Shown piece after piece: positions 24,358-36,204 of a stretch of DNA of 64,000 nt. The DNA lies in assembly GCA_949358305.1 (NCBI GenBank), contig OX442314.1, positions 21,569,060-21,633,059 on the forward strand. Reading direction: 5' to 3'. The notes beneath the pieces are model-generated. The model did not search any database and was not told the origin of the DNA. It was given only the letters and a program-made list of their open reading frames with translations. The translations under genes were made by a program, and so were the position numbers. Origin of the DNA: Strigamia acuminata (lineage: Eukaryota > Arthropoda > Chilopoda > Geophilomorpha > Linotaeniidae). Numbering within the stretch: position 1 is the stretch's first letter; each line of letters starts with the position of its first letter.

Positions 24358-25973
24358 CAGTTTAATTCTTTTTTAATTGCAATTATTGCGTAACAGCGAG
24401 GTGAATGAATTGGTGAACACACTTTAGTTAAGTAAACGTCTGAAATAACATCATGATTTTTTAAATAACAATATCTGTCTGCGATTATTAAACTTTCAAC
24501 AACAGGTGCCAGGATGGATCGCAGACGGAATACACCCTCCATTTGATCTTGATAATGTTCATATTTAATTAAGTAGCTATTTATTTCCTCGTTTGAAATC
24601 TATAAAAAAAAAATTAAAGAAATTATATTAATAAACTTATTGATAATCGCAGTAAATTTACACAACCTTTTCATTATCCAAATTTAACTTCGCTAAGCTT
24701 TTTCGGACATATTCCTGAAAACTAGAACACTTTTTGCCCATTCTGCCAACCGGAATATCCGAATCGAACTTGAAGTTATCACGGATTATAACCTCGAGTA
24801 AACTTCGATAAAATAAAGTAGGATTCATCGAGGACTTGGTTTCTATTATTCTGTGAAGCGACTGTGACGCCAACATTCGCGCTTTTCGACCTAATTGGAA
24901 TTTCCGATCGCGTAGTGTTTTACTAAGCGGGAAACCGGAATTTGTAGCAACTGTAATAAAAATTATTATTTAGAAACGATTTTTGTTTTCATTTTTTTAG
25001 CACCATCATACCATTATTATCCGCGTTAAATTCCTCTTCGAGCATATGGTAACAGCAACCGATATTAAATAATACTTTTAATTCTGGATTTTGTAAAAAT
25101 AAATTAATCATTTTTACAGATAAATCACCGCATGTGTGTAAACCAACTAATAAAAAATCTTTAGGCTTCAAATCGGGATACATTTTGCACCAAAGATCAG
25201 TAATGGGACTTGTATTTTCTACAGAATGATTGATACTTTTAAAAGTTCCCATATTTTCGTTCGATTTCCATGTTTTCTGAAAAGAAAAAGAATAAAAACG
25301 TCAAATTTTATTGCATTTTTCGTAATTTTTATGTCATTTTTCTTTACTTTAATTTTGTCATTCCTTAGCACTGCACCTTGTGAGCAAATCGTTTGTGAAT
25401 CAATTCCTAGTACATTAAAATTATATTTCAGTGCCAAATAGGAAGATAAATATCCTTTTCCACTTCCAACATCGATAATCTATTTATTGAAGACAAAAAA
25501 AAAAAAAAGAATATTAATTCTGAAAACGTATGTACCGGTAAATAAATGTTCAATTTTACATTTTGAAGATTGTTTTCCTTGCATAATTTATTTACAATTT
25601 TCGAAATATTATTAATTTCGATACTCTTTTTCGTCTTCATACAATGTTTATAGTCAACTTCTGCGTCATCTGGATGACAATTGTAAGACACTTGAAATTC
25701 ATTCAGAAAATCCAGACTGTTCGCTCTCCCGATTGAAATAAAATTTGCAAGTTCATCGTGACAATCAAAATATTCCACATCTTTTTCCTGTGTATTATGA
25801 ACTTCATTGACTAATTCGTACCATTCAACATGACTTTTCAACAAACATTTTTGTAAACAAGCTGGAACATTCTTCTCCCATAATTCTTCTACAATAAAGT
25901 CTACCAAATGCACGTCAACAAGAAATCGGTATTCATCAATGCGGTCCGCCATTTTCTGTAGTGCACTGTCCAT
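24357..25973 (-). CDS. METTL25: METTL25-family methyltransferase-like protein
   Basis: Putative S-adenosylmethionine-dependent methyltransferase of the METTL25/METTL25B (RRNAD1) family; the substrate is not known to me. Five minus-strand exons, 25973-25536, 25479-25348, 25276-25012, 24950-24664 and 24599-24357, give 454 aa, closer to METTL25B (about 475) than to METTL25 (about 600). The SAM-binding motif DVGSGKGYLS sits near residue 149. The family blocks VGLHTCGDLS (near 234) and NIGCCYHML follow, then RDRKFQLGRKARMLASQS and a C-terminal LRSILAPVVESLIIADRYCYL block. The fourth donor is ambiguous between GTGTAA (exon end 24664) and GTTGTG (24667); both keep phase. The start is the first ATG. 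Confidence 0.87.
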
Positions 25974-27357
25974 ATTAGCAATAAAACTGTCAATTCTTTT
26001 TCTTAAAGCAATGAATGAAACACATTCAAACCGCGATGATTAAAGTCCATAGTCGCTGAGTTTTGTAGTTCCAAAAGTCAACGTGTTTCTGCTTTTAATT
26101 CTTCGTCATCTCGGAAGAGGGCGCACCTGCTAGAACAAATTACACTATGGATTGACTCTGACTGTGGTACGAGTTTTGAATCTTCTCGAAGTTAGGTGCA
26201 ACGTGCAAGGTGCTGAAATGGTCAATAGTAAGTTGTTGAGAGGGAAAACGTCAAAAGTGCTTCAATTTAATCTGTCAAATTGATCCGGTTAGCATGAAAT
26301 CAGAATTGAAATTTTCAACATGTTGTGGTTGCAGACTGTAGACATTGCAGCTGTCTGTTTAGCAGGAAGTAAAACCAATCGTGTTACATATTGAGTAATA
26401 ACATTGAGACCCGGAAATTCTCTGAAGCTTTATTAGAATCTGGTTGCTTAGAAACCTCTACACATTGTGCAAATATAAATAAACGTATCGCTTCTCTCGC
26501 CGTGAAGCCTTCACCCGTTTTGGATCGAAATTCTTGTGTGTTCTCCCATGATTGATGATGGCTCCCATGGCTCCCGAGTAGTGTGTTTCCTTCCAAGAAT
26601 CGTGGCGAGCCATCCATGACACCCAGTGAGAATTTTCCAGCGTGAATTCGAAACAAATCGCGCAATCAGTCATCCAACATAATGTTATGTTTATAACCAC
26701 TTATAACTGCATTAGGTTTACCTTTCTCCATGTGGCAATAATGAGAATCAATACTGTATCAATGATTAATCATTGATCAAGCAAACAATGTACTTGGTTG
26801 CCAAGTTATTGCTGCTTGGCAACAAACCTTCCTAATTAGGAGAAATCAGTCTCCACGCAAAGCTAAAAAATAAAACGTCTCTTTATTTCTCTCTTGGGTA
26901 CGGGAAAGTCAACAAGGGTTGCCCTTACAATTACATATCCAGTTGTGGGGTTCCTTCGAGTCTTTGCGATTCCACAAAGCAATTTTTTTCTCGCAGTCAA
27001 TCGCAGCTCATTGTAGCAAACCCCGGATGCAACAATTCCGCAGCGTATCCGCAAGTGTGAACCAGAGTTATGATTTTTCCACTCTGCTTATAACTAGGTT
27101 TGTATAAGGGAAAAGTACCTGCCGCAAACTGTGTAATGTCTAAAAACATTATATTATCGTAGTTACAATACGATCAGTGGTGTAGCAAGAAATCAATGGT
27201 CCCTTGTGCAAGCAAAGCCATGAGTAGGATTTTCATCCTCCAAAAATAAATAAATTAAAAGGATTGCTTTTTATCTTGGGCTACCTAGAACTCGTGGGCA
27301 CATGTTCACGCATGCGCTGCACCCCGATTACAACATCGGGGGTGCAATACATGCATG
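25974..27357. other. Spacer between METTL25-like gene and retrotransposon
   Basis: Upstream region of the METTL25-like gene followed by non-coding sequence. A minus-strand open frame at 26384-26665 has no recognised content. A GC-rich hairpin (GCACCCCGAT / ATCGGGGGTGC) lies near 27320-27345, just before the retrotransposon insertion site. Confidence 0.5.
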
Positions 27358-27362
27358 GATAT

Positions 27363-27626
27363 TGTTATGTATTTACTTATATCTCGATTTTGAATCTCAT
27401 TTATTTCGTACACCAATTGTTACTCTAATTAAAACAATACTTTGATTCTTAAGTTGCTAGGTTTCAACCTAGCAACACAAACTTGACGACACATATTCTA
27501 GACACAATAAATCAGTCTTGACTCGAAATTCACAGCGTGATCATGTTTCCTTCCAACTGTGCCTCAAAAGGCACGGAATTTAGGCCATCAAAACGAATAG
27601 AGTGAATATCAACGACGTATATCACA
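27363..27626 (+). repeat. 5' LTR
   Basis: 264 bp, beginning TGTTATGTATTT and ending TATATCACA. It contains a perfect inverted motif TTGCTAGG...CCTAGCAA and an AATAAA signal near its middle. Confidence 0.95.
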
Positions 27627-27645
27627 TTGGCGTCGTGAACAGGAT
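27627..27645 (+). other. Primer-binding site
   Basis: TTGGCGTCGTGAACAGGAT directly follows the 5' LTR. The TGG fits complementarity to the CCA end of a tRNA whose 3' end would read CCTGTTCACGACGCCA. I could not identify the tRNA. Confidence 0.6.
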
Positions 27646-28405
27646 TTAGATCTTCATTTTTACAATGTTTTGAAATGGACAAAACTTACAGATAAGAAAT
27701 TTCCGCGTTGTCGTAAATCGAATTTCAAGTTTATGTTTGAATCTTTTAATATGTGTTCGACTGTGGTTACATCTTCTGAATCACTTCATCAACTGGATTA
27801 ACAAGTAATGATATGCAACAAGCCGCATCAAATGGATAACAAGGACACATCACTGGAACAAGTAATTGCGAAATTTTTACGAGTGCACAGCCGTGTTCGT
27901 GTGGAACATAGACCATACATTTTCGAGTGCCGAACGAGCGTCGGCCAGACGTTTTCGAGCCCCGGACGGACGTCGACTGTGCGTTTTCGAACGTTGGACG
28001 AACGGCAAACATACGGATTCGAGTGCAGAACTCATGTCACATGAGGGCAAATGTTTCGCAAAGTTTTGCTTGATCCAGACTACTCCTCGGACATCCTCGT
28101 TCTTCTAAATCCAGATAAGACATTTTGCTTAGCAATTTAAGTACAGTTTTGGTGAACTTTTCTTTCATATGGTTGGTTTGGACATGACACGAACGATAAG
28201 CGCCTACCACGTGTGTGTCAAATCAACACGATGTTGTATGCCGACACGATTTGCGATGCCAGGTGCGTCGATCAACAGTGCATTGATCAAGTGTGCGTTG
28301 ACTACGCGTGCGTCGTTCCAGCGTGCGTCGATTAGGCCAACCTTTTGCTCGGCGTGTCGCACCCACCGTTATCCTGCATTCATGCAGTGTGAAATACAAT
28401 AACGT
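27646..28405 (+). other. Retrotransposon leader with short degenerate repeats
   Basis: About 760 bp of untranslated leader. It contains diverged repeats around TTTTCGAG...CGGACG (27915-28030) and GTGCGTCG (28260-28335). Confidence 0.55.
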
Positions 28406-31400
28406 ATGCTTGCAGATTTAGTGGACAACAAAGAATTAATTCTTCCAGTCTCATTACCACCAATGGCCGATCCACCTGCATCTGCCATTCCACCAGCGCT
28501 CTTAGGCACTCCAGTGCCCTTTTTGGGTTCTACTGCTGAAGACTGGTCGTTATATCTCGAGCACTTTGAGGAGTTGGTGACTCTGAATGCCATTCCAGCC
28601 GACAAAAAGCGTGCGTTTCTCTTGTCTGTCGTGGGCCCTGCCACGTATCAACTGGCCCACAATCTGTTTGCCCCCAAGAAGTTGAATAAACAAACCTTTG
28701 TGGACATCACTACGAAACTTGAGGAGCACTTCACCCCCGCACCTCGCCCGGTTGTCCAGCGGCATTTGTTGGGCTCACGTCTGCGTGCCCCGGAAAAGAC
28801 CATGTCCAACTACATCGCTGCTCTCCGGGGTCTCGCAGAACGGACGGGAGCGACCACGACCGAGCAAATAGAGCAACTTGTGCTTGACCAACTCATCAGG
28901 GGAGTTGGAATTGAACCACTGCGGCAGAAGTTGCTTGGGGAGGAGAATCTTACTCTAGACAAAGCCTCATCTATGGCCATCGGCTTTCAAGCCGCCACCC
29001 AGGGCAACGCCATCTATAGGTCCTCCACCGTAATGCCCATGCAGCAGATTTCCACCATCCAAGCCCCCCAAGCGGCTCTTTTCCAGCTGCAGAGCGGTAC
29101 ATCTTCTAACCGATTCTCCCCTAAGCCCAGGTTGCCTTTTGCCAAATCTGCTGGCAGATCCCAACAGCGGGGACCATGGGACGGCGCTCGTATGCCAGGC
29201 GCCACTCTGACCGCGCAAGTAGCAAGACCACCGGGGAGACTTGGACAGTCTGGTCAATCTTTCCAGAGGTTTAACGTTGGCTCATCTTCGGGTTCAAGGT
29301 TTATGTGCAACGGTTGCGGCCAAGCCCACTCCCGAGCAGTCTGCCCTTTTCAGGCTGCTGTCTGTCGCACATGTGGTCGCACAGGACACATCGCCGCTGT
29401 ATGTAGGAACGGTCAACCTTCGCCTCAGAATGTTCTTCGAGCCACCCAATTTGGCCCGGGGTCATCCTCTCCCCAACCAGCGGGGACCTTTCCTCAGCGA
29501 CCCTCTCCTCGTTTTCGTCAGTCGACCTCCCCGATGAACTTTGTGGCCACACAGCCAATGTCGGATTACCAATGGACAGCCAACGTTCCACCCGACTCTT
29601 ATCATCCACCCGCTGGTCAAGCTGCTGTGCCTACACCAGTTTCTGGCATTCTTGGCGGTCAACAACCCAATATGCAACCATTAAACCTTTCACCTTCATC
29701 TCACATGAATAATGCCAATGCCAATCAAGGGTTTGTTAATGAATCGAATTTAAGTATGGATTACCCACTATACTATCTCAAGAGCGATAAGTGCCTGCTC
29801 CCACCCATCATGGTTGAGGCTCACATTAACCATGTTTTTATTCATTTTCAGTTGGACACAGGCTCCGAGTACACCGTCGTGGGATCCGATGTCTTGACCA
29901 CCATTGAACAACAGTCTGGTCAGGTGGTAAGGCGGTACCCTGCCGCTATTAATTTATTCGCCTACCCTCATGCGTTGATTGAGTTATTGGGTGTAGTTTT
30001 GGTTTCGGTCACCGTCCATGCCACCACTCACCGGATGCCCGTGGTGGTCACTCGGAGCCCTGGTCCACCAATTATGGGACGCGACTCTATCGCACGTTTT
30101 GGGTTAATCCCGGGTTTGGCGTATGCCGTGGACGAGGCATTGTGCATTAATTCACTAATTCATAACGAGGGCGAGGTTTCATTGTCAACTTCACTTCATT
30201 TAACCTCGCCTTTGAATCACAGTTTCAGCACTTCACCGCACTTTGATCATGCCAACATTTTTCAAACATCCAACATGGATTTGCCTCCGCCGCCTCAGTC
30301 TCCCGAGTCAATTGCGAGGTACATTCATAAGAATTATGCAATTGTTTTCCAGCCCGGCATTGGGACTTACACGGGGCCTCCCGTTGATTTGCATGTTCAA
30401 CCGGGCACGCGCCCAGTGTTCTTTCGCCCACGACCCATTCCGCATGCGAAGCGACCTTTGGTGGATGTGGCTATTGACCAGTTGATTAGCCAGGGGGTTT
30501 TTCGGCCCATCCAGTACTCTGAGTGGGCCACCCCATTGGTCGTTGTCACCAAGGCCAATGGGGGTTTGCGTTTGTGTGGAGATTACAGAGCAACTGTCAA
30601 TCGGTTCATTCTTCCCGACCCCTATCCTCTACCATTGGTTGCCGACCTCCTTGCCGGACTGGCCAATGCCATGTACTTCACACTCTTGGACCTGAGGCAG
30701 GCGTATCAGCAGATCCCTTTGACCGCCCGATCATCTTTATTAGTGGCGGTCAATACTCATAGGGGTCTCATGGCCGTTACACGTTTGCCATTTGGCACTG
30801 CGCCCTCCTCCGGCATCTTCCAACGCATCGTGGACGGCATATTTCGTGGTCTGCCTGGTGTGTTAGTATATCAGGACGATATATTAATTGCAACCCCGAC
30901 CCTTGAATCACATTTTCACACCATAGTTTTAGTTTTCGATCGACTTGCCAACAAGGGCTTGAGGGTCTCACGTGACAAGTGTCAGTTGGTTCGGACTAGT
31001 GTTCAATACCTGGGCCATTTATTAACACAACATGGCATAGCTCCTGCAATGTCTAAGGTCCAGGCAGTCTTGGACTGTCCAGCTCCAACGACCGTCACGA
31101 CACTCAAGTCCTTTCTTGGCATGGTGGTGTATTACGCTTCCTATGTCCCGAGGATGGCGCACCTATCCGCTCCCCTCTACGCTCTTCTGCAGAGGGAAGC
31201 GGAGTGGGTGTGGGGTCCCACGCAGCAGGCCGCCTTTCAACAACTAAAAAAGATCTTGGCGTCGCCGGAAGTCCTCACGTATTATGATTTACAGAAGCCT
31301 TTGTTGCTAATCTGCGATGCTTCGCCATATGGCTTAGGTGCTGTGTTGGCACACAAAATGAGTGATGGCTCCGAGCGTCCTGTTGCCTATGCCTCACGTA

Positions 31401-33469
31401 CCTTGTCGTCGGCTGAGCAGAACTATGCTCAGCTGGACAAGGAGGCAGCGGCCATTGTGTTCGGTTTGAAGAAGTTCCATAGCCATTTGGCTGGCACTTT
31501 TGTTTCTATTTATACCGACCACAAACCCCTCCTCGGGATACTGGGACCAAACAAGCCCATCCCAAACATCATCAGCCCTAGACTGTTGAGGTGGGCCTTG
31601 TTGTTAAGCACTTACCATTATGACTTATTTCACAGGCCCGGCACTCACTTGAGGGAGGCGGATGCCCTGAGCCGTTTGCCTCTTTCTGATCCGGATGCGC
31701 TCGGGGTTGAGTCAGACGCTGCATACCCGGCGGACATTCGAAGCCTGTCCACGTCTCATTCTACATTCATTTCCAGGGAGCGCTTGGTTCAGGCAACGTT
31801 AGCCGACCCCCTCCTTCAGGTCTTAGCAGCATATATAGCTGCATCGTGGCCCGCGTTACGCCCTGTAGCTGTTCCATCGTCTTACTGGCAGCGCAGGCGT
31901 GTGATGTCTTCTGCACACCGGCTTTTGTTGGTGCATGATCGTGTGGTATTGCCTCAGTCTCTGGTCCCGGATTTGCTGCAATCTTTGCATTTCCATCATG
32001 TTGGAATTGTCGCAATGAAGCGCCGGGCCAGACCATTTGTCTGGTGGCCAGGGATGTCCCGTGACATTGAGCAGTTTGTGGCGCAATGTAATCCTTGTCA
32101 GCAAACGCGCCCCTTGTCTCCACGGGCTCCCTTAGTGCCCTGGCCAGTTCCCGACGGCCCCTGGGTCCGAATCCATGCAGACCTGGCCGGACCTCTCCAC
32201 AGCACCATGTTTTTAGTAGTTGTCGACGCGTTTTCTGCGTGGATTGAGGTTGCAGCCATGCGGACTACTATATCCGCGGCAATCATTACAGTATTTAGGC
32301 GTCTTTTTGCCACGCATGGTCTGCCCCGGGTCCTGGTCACCGACAATGGCCCTCAATTCAGCTCCAGCGAGATGGGCGAATTTACTCGAGCTAATCACAT
32401 CACACACCTGTTTTCACCTCCTTACAGCCCACAGTCTAACGGCCGAGCTGAAAAAGCTGTTAGATGGACCAAGGAGCAGCTAGCACGAGCTTCATCTACA
32501 GCATGGGACCTAGTCATTCCCCGCATCTTGCTTACGCAGCACGCCACGCCTTCTGGTGTCGACGGAATTTCCCCATCCGTCCGCCTTTTTAACCGTCAAA
32601 TAGCTGACGTTTGGCACCAATTGGTTCAAACCTGGGTTTTTCCCAGAGAGCCCGACCCAGTTGGCGTCGCCCTGCCTTCTGCTTTGCGTTTGCGTTTAGG
32701 TGAACCAGTTTGGTATCGCGTATTTCTCGCGCAAGCCCCTAAATGGGCCAGGGGCTCGGTTGTCGCCGTGCGTGGCACACTGGTTTACGAAATTCGTACA
32801 GATGCCGGTAATCTAATCGTCCGGCATTTGAATCATCTACGAAAATTTCGGGGGGAAACACCAGGCCCTCCGGCCAGTCTTGCCCCGGCAGCTGCCGTGC
32901 CCCTTATCCCACAGACACCTCCAGCGGCATCGGCCCTGGTTCAACCTTCATCACCCCATTTTAATCCAATTTCGGATTTTGCAGCGCGAGCAAACTTGCT
33001 TGCAGAACGGGGAACTGACTCGGGTTCTTCTTCGTCATCATCATCCGCGTTCACATCACCTCATACGTCGGAGGGTAGCGCGCCTATGTATTCACCGGCT
33101 ATGTTCGACCCTTCTCCCAACACAACTTCACTCAATTCGCCTCATCAACCATTGTTATCACCATTACCATTGCAGCCATCATCGCCATCTGCTATTAGGT
33201 CACCACCTACGACCGGAAATCAACCGTCAGCATCTATGGAGCCAGTATATCGCACGGCCACTGTATCAGCTCACGTGGCCGATCGCCAGACTCCTAGACC
33301 GGCTTATCAGCTCGACCCGGCCGTGCTGACCCAGCGCTTGGTTGAGCTCCAACGAAGCTCTCAGACTCCTGTTGCTCAGGCCCGCCTTCCACCAGCGGCC
33401 ACGCCCGTTCGCAGATCAGACAGGCTCAAGAACCAACCGAAATATCTCAAGGATTATGTTCCAAAATGA
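28406..33469 (+). CDS. Gag-Pol polyprotein of Ty3/gypsy element
   Basis: One frame of 1,687 codons with no stop or shift. It reads, in order: a gag capsid region (residues about 40-220); two zinc knuckles starting at C301 (CNGCGQAHSRAVC, then CRTCGRTGHIAAVC); an aspartic protease with LDTGSEYT at 483; reverse transcriptase with the YQDD box at 822-825; RNase H (ICDASPYGLG near 968); integrase with an HHCC zinc domain (about 1196-1231) and a D...DNGPQF...E catalytic triad (about 1256, 1313, 1349); and a low-complexity Ser/Pro tail ending RRSDRLKNQPKYLKDY. Gag and pol are fused without the usual frameshift. No envelope or chromodomain is seen. Confidence 0.95.
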   Translation: MLADLVDNKELILPVSLPPMADPPASAIPPALLGTPVPFLGSTAEDWSLYLEHFEELVTLNAIPADKKRAFLLSVVGPATYQLAHNLFAPKKLNKQTFVDITTKLEEHFTPAPRPVVQRHLLGSRLRAPEKTMSNYIAALRGLAERTGATTTEQIEQLVLDQLIRGVGIEPLRQKLLGEENLTLDKASSMAIGFQAATQGNAIYRSSTVMPMQQISTIQAPQAALFQLQSGTSSNRFSPKPRLPFAKSAGRSQQRGPWDGARMPGATLTAQVARPPGRLGQSGQSFQRFNVGSSSGSRFMCNGCGQAHSRAVCPFQAAVCRTCGRTGHIAAVCRNGQPSPQNVLRATQFGPGSSSPQPAGTFPQRPSPRFRQSTSPMNFVATQPMSDYQWTANVPPDSYHPPAGQAAVPTPVSGILGGQQPNMQPLNLSPSSHMNNANANQGFVNESNLSMDYPLYYLKSDKCLLPPIMVEAHINHVFIHFQLDTGSEYTVVGSDVLTTIEQQSGQVVRRYPAAINLFAYPHALIELLGVVLVSVTVHATTHRMPVVVTRSPGPPIMGRDSIARFGLIPGLAYAVDEALCINSLIHNEGEVSLSTSLHLTSPLNHSFSTSPHFDHANIFQTSNMDLPPPPQSPESIARYIHKNYAIVFQPGIGTYTGPPVDLHVQPGTRPVFFRPRPIPHAKRPLVDVAIDQLISQGVFRPIQYSEWATPLVVVTKANGGLRLCGDYRATVNRFILPDPYPLPLVADLLAGLANAMYFTLLDLRQAYQQIPLTARSSLLVAVNTHRGLMAVTRLPFGTAPSSGIFQRIVDGIFRGLPGVLVYQDDILIATPTLESHFHTIVLVFDRLANKGLRVSRDKCQLVRTSVQYLGHLLTQHGIAPAMSKVQAVLDCPAPTTVTTLKSFLGMVVYYASYVPRMAHLSAPLYALLQREAEWVWGPTQQAAFQQLKKILASPEVLTYYDLQKPLLLICDASPYGLGAVLAHKMSDGSERPVAYASRTLSSAEQNYAQLDKEAAAIVFGLKKFHSHLAGTFVSIYTDHKPLLGILGPNKPIPNIISPRLLRWALLLSTYHYDLFHRPGTHLREADALSRLPLSDPDALGVESDAAYPADIRSLSTSHSTFISRERLVQATLADPLLQVLAAYIAASWPALRPVAVPSSYWQRRRVMSSAHRLLLVHDRVVLPQSLVPDLLQSLHFHHVGIVAMKRRARPFVWWPGMSRDIEQFVAQCNPCQQTRPLSPRAPLVPWPVPDGPWVRIHADLAGPLHSTMFLVVVDAFSAWIEVAAMRTTISAAIITVFRRLFATHGLPRVLVTDNGPQFSSSEMGEFTRANHITHLFSPPYSPQSNGRAEKAVRWTKEQLARASSTAWDLVIPRILLTQHATPSGVDGISPSVRLFNRQIADVWHQLVQTWVFPREPDPVGVALPSALRLRLGEPVWYRVFLAQAPKWARGSVVAVRGTLVYEIRTDAGNLIVRHLNHLRKFRGETPGPPASLAPAAAVPLIPQTPPAASALVQPSSPHFNPISDFAARANLLAERGTDSGSSSSSSSAFTSPHTSEGSAPMYSPAMFDPSPNTTSLNSPHQPLLSPLPLQPSSPSAIRSPPTTGNQPSASMEPVYRTATVSAHVADRQTPRPAYQLDPAVLTQRLVELQRSSQTPVAQARLPPAATPVRRSDRLKNQPKYLKDYVPK

Positions 33470-33480
33470 GGGGGGAAGGG
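33468..33480 (+). other. Polypurine tract
   Basis: GAGGGGGGAAGGG immediately upstream of the 3' LTR and overlapping the gag-pol stop codon; the plus-strand primer for reverse transcription. Confidence 0.85.
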
Positions 33481-33744
33481 TGTTATGTATTTACTTATAT
33501 CTCGATTTTGAATCTCATTTATTTCGTACACCAATTGTTACTCTAATTAAAACAATACTTTGATTCTTAAGTTGCTAGGTTTCAACCTAGCAACACAAAC
33601 TTGACGACACATATTCTAGACACAATAAATCAGTCTTGACTCGAAATTCACAGCGTGATCATGTTTCCTTCCAACTGTGCCTCAAAAGGCACGGAATTTA
33701 GGCCATCAAAACGAATAGAGTGAATATCAACGACGTATATCACA
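33481..33744 (+). repeat. 3' LTR
   Basis: 264 bp, apparently identical to the 5' LTR, followed by the GATAT target duplication. Confidence 0.95.
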
Positions 33745-33999
33745 GATATGACGTCTTCCAGTACATGGTTGATTGATTCCACAGTCCTTCGGGACGCACG
33801 GGACACACAGTCATGATAATTGATAAGCTTAACTTAGATAAAGTTCAGTCGAACAAATAAAAAATTAATATAATTTAGGATATTGTTGATAACTACTTGT
33901 TTTGCAACTAGTTACTGCAGCCGATAGTTTATATGTATGATCGTTTATACAGATAATCACGTCATTTCATAATTGTTGTTGCAGTTATTAGCAGGAGCA

Positions 34000-36204
34000 A
34001 TGTCGAATTTTGAGTCGTATTTGTCTTATATCGACAACAACTTGCAGACACAATTACTTATTACTGTAACAGTACTCTTTGTATCTAGATTAGTATTGGG
34101 ATACCTGAGCACTCCTAAAAATTTGCCCCCGGGACCATGGGGCATACCATTTTTTGGATACTTACTATTCTTTGGTAAAAATCCACCCATGACGATTGCT
34201 AACTTGAGAAAACGCTATGGCGATATAATTAGGTAATTCCGTAATTTAATTCATTTCAGAAGTAAGTTTTTTCTTATGTTTATTGTACATTTTTAAATTT
34301 TTGCGTCGCATCTGCTGACAGCAAGATGCAATTCATTGTCAATAGACCGATAGATGACTTATCTCATTTTATCAAGTGATAATGTTTCTTTATTAGTTTG
34401 TTTATTTATTTATTTAGAATCAATATGGGGTCTGAATATGCGATTTGTTTAACATCATACAAAGCTATTAAAGAAGCCTTAGTAAAACAAGCCGATATTT
34501 TTGCAGACCGGCCGCCTCACCACATTCCGGTTGAATTAAAAGACACCCCAGGTGTGTTTGTATGAATTCTTGTTAATTTTAAATATAATTTTTGGGACGT
34601 GTCGCTTTTAAGGTATTCTAAGAAGCAGCGGTGATCTGTGGCTTCAACTTCGACGCTTTACACTCACAAACACGCGTGATTTTGGACTTGGAAGATCGAC
34701 TTTTGAGCCACGAATTATGGTAATCATTTCTGAGTTTGTATATTGTTTCGTAAAAAATTGCAAGAACTTTTTCTCTTTTGTGCAGGATGAAATTCATCAC
34801 CTTGTGCAGGAGTTTGGCGCTTTCAAAGGGCAGCCGATACCAAATATAGGAGAGTTAATTCATAAAAGTGTAACGAATTTGGTTTCCATGATCATTTTCG
34901 GCGAACGTTTCGAATATAACGACAAACAGTTTATTCAATTCTTACGTTCAACTAAAGAGCATTTCCGAAGAATAGGGATCGATAGAGTTGCGAGTCTCTT
35001 TTCACCACTAGCCGTAAAAGCCCTAAGATTGAAGTTACCTATGTACGTATACAATTTACCCATTGAAACGTTGAATTACTAACACTATTTTAATTATTCT
35101 ACGCTGAATAATTCGTACAGAACGCCTGCTGAAGGCATGATAAAAGTTCTTTCGGATAAGGTGGAGAAATATGAAGCGAAACATGCAGCAAATAACCAGG
35201 AATCCAGAGATAATTTTATCGATGCTTGGTTCACGCAATCATTAAGAAAGAAAAATCCGACGACTAAATATTTAACAAGTATTCCAAACTTAACTATCGT
35301 TCATCTTCTGATTGTGCGCCCGTGCATAATTTGCAACAAAAAAATTTCTTCCGCGCGCAATTGGAGGAATGGACAATTGGAAGATATACGGTAACAATAA
35401 CATGGTGTAACTTATTTCTTACCGGAAATATGTCACATTCCTTTCAGAATCACACTTGACGATCGTTTTATTTGACTTGTTTATTGCTGGAAGCGAAACG
35501 TCAACAAATACGCTAGAGTGGGGTTTACTGCACATGATTAACAATCCGACTATACAGGCTAGAGTGCACGAAGAAATTGATCATGTTATTGGAAAAGAAC
35601 GAATTCCTTCTATGTCTGATCAAAAATTAATGCCGTATACTGAAGCAACTATAATGGAAATAAATCGAATTACTACTGTTGTGCCCTTATCTATTATTCA
35701 TCGGTATATAAATAGATAAATTTTTGCCTAAAGTTTCAGAAGTGGTATGTAGAAATGTTTCTGTTAATATTATAGCAATAATGCGGACACCGAACTGTTG
35801 GGAAAATTTATTCCAAAAGGATCAACCGTCATTACGAATCTGTGGGGTGTTCATCATGATCCAGAAATATTTCCTGATCCTGAGGAATTTAAACCCGAAC
35901 GATTTTTAACCGATGATGGACAAATAAGACGAGCTGTGGAGTATATTCCATTTTCTATGGGTAAGCTAATGAAAACGGAACTGCATAAGTTCTATAGTTT
36001 GCAATATTTGTGATTGGAAATTGTTTCGCAGGGAAGCGTCAGTGCGTCGGTGAAGCGCTGGCAAAAATGGAATTGTTCCTCTTTTTTACCTCCATGTTGC
36101 AACATTTTACTTTTAAAAAAGTAAACGAGACAATCGATTTTGATTACGATTACTGTCTTGTGACCATGCCGAAGACTCAACCCATTTATGCTATACCACG
36201 TTAA
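34000..36204 (+). CDS. Cytochrome P450, CYP2 clan, copy A
   Basis: Haem-thiolate monooxygenase of the endoplasmic reticulum; substrate unknown. Eight exons: 34000-34232, 34418-34551, 34613-34719, 34786-35042, 35121-35278, 35448-35703, 35776-35960, 36032-36204; 500 aa. Visible are a membrane anchor (residues 18-36), the proline hinge [12 protein letters not shown], helix-C WLQLR (132-136), an I-helix AGSETS (310-315, Ser for the usual last Thr), ExxR as EINR (367-370), PERF (422-425) and the haem loop [12 protein letters not shown] with Cys448. The start shares [12 protein letters not shown] with the other copies. The exon-5 donor (GTATTC) is weaker than in the other copies. Introns are all short. 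It lies 250 bp downstream of the retrotransposon. Confidence 0.93.

Larger units (their letters stand above)
27363..33744 (+). mobile_element. Full-length Ty3/gypsy LTR retrotransposon
   Basis: A 6,382-bp element with two 264-bp LTRs (27363-27626, 33481-33744) that look identical base for base. It is flanked by the 5-bp target duplication GATAT (27358-27362 and 33745-33749). It has a primer-binding site, a purine tract and one uninterrupted gag-pol frame without an envelope gene. Identical LTRs and an unbroken frame indicate a very recent insertion, probably with retained activity. Confidence 0.95.

Noticed and set aside
26384-26700. Overlapping minus-strand frames upstream of the retrotransposon
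   Set aside because: Two shifted frames of similar length, neither with a recognisable domain or splice signals.
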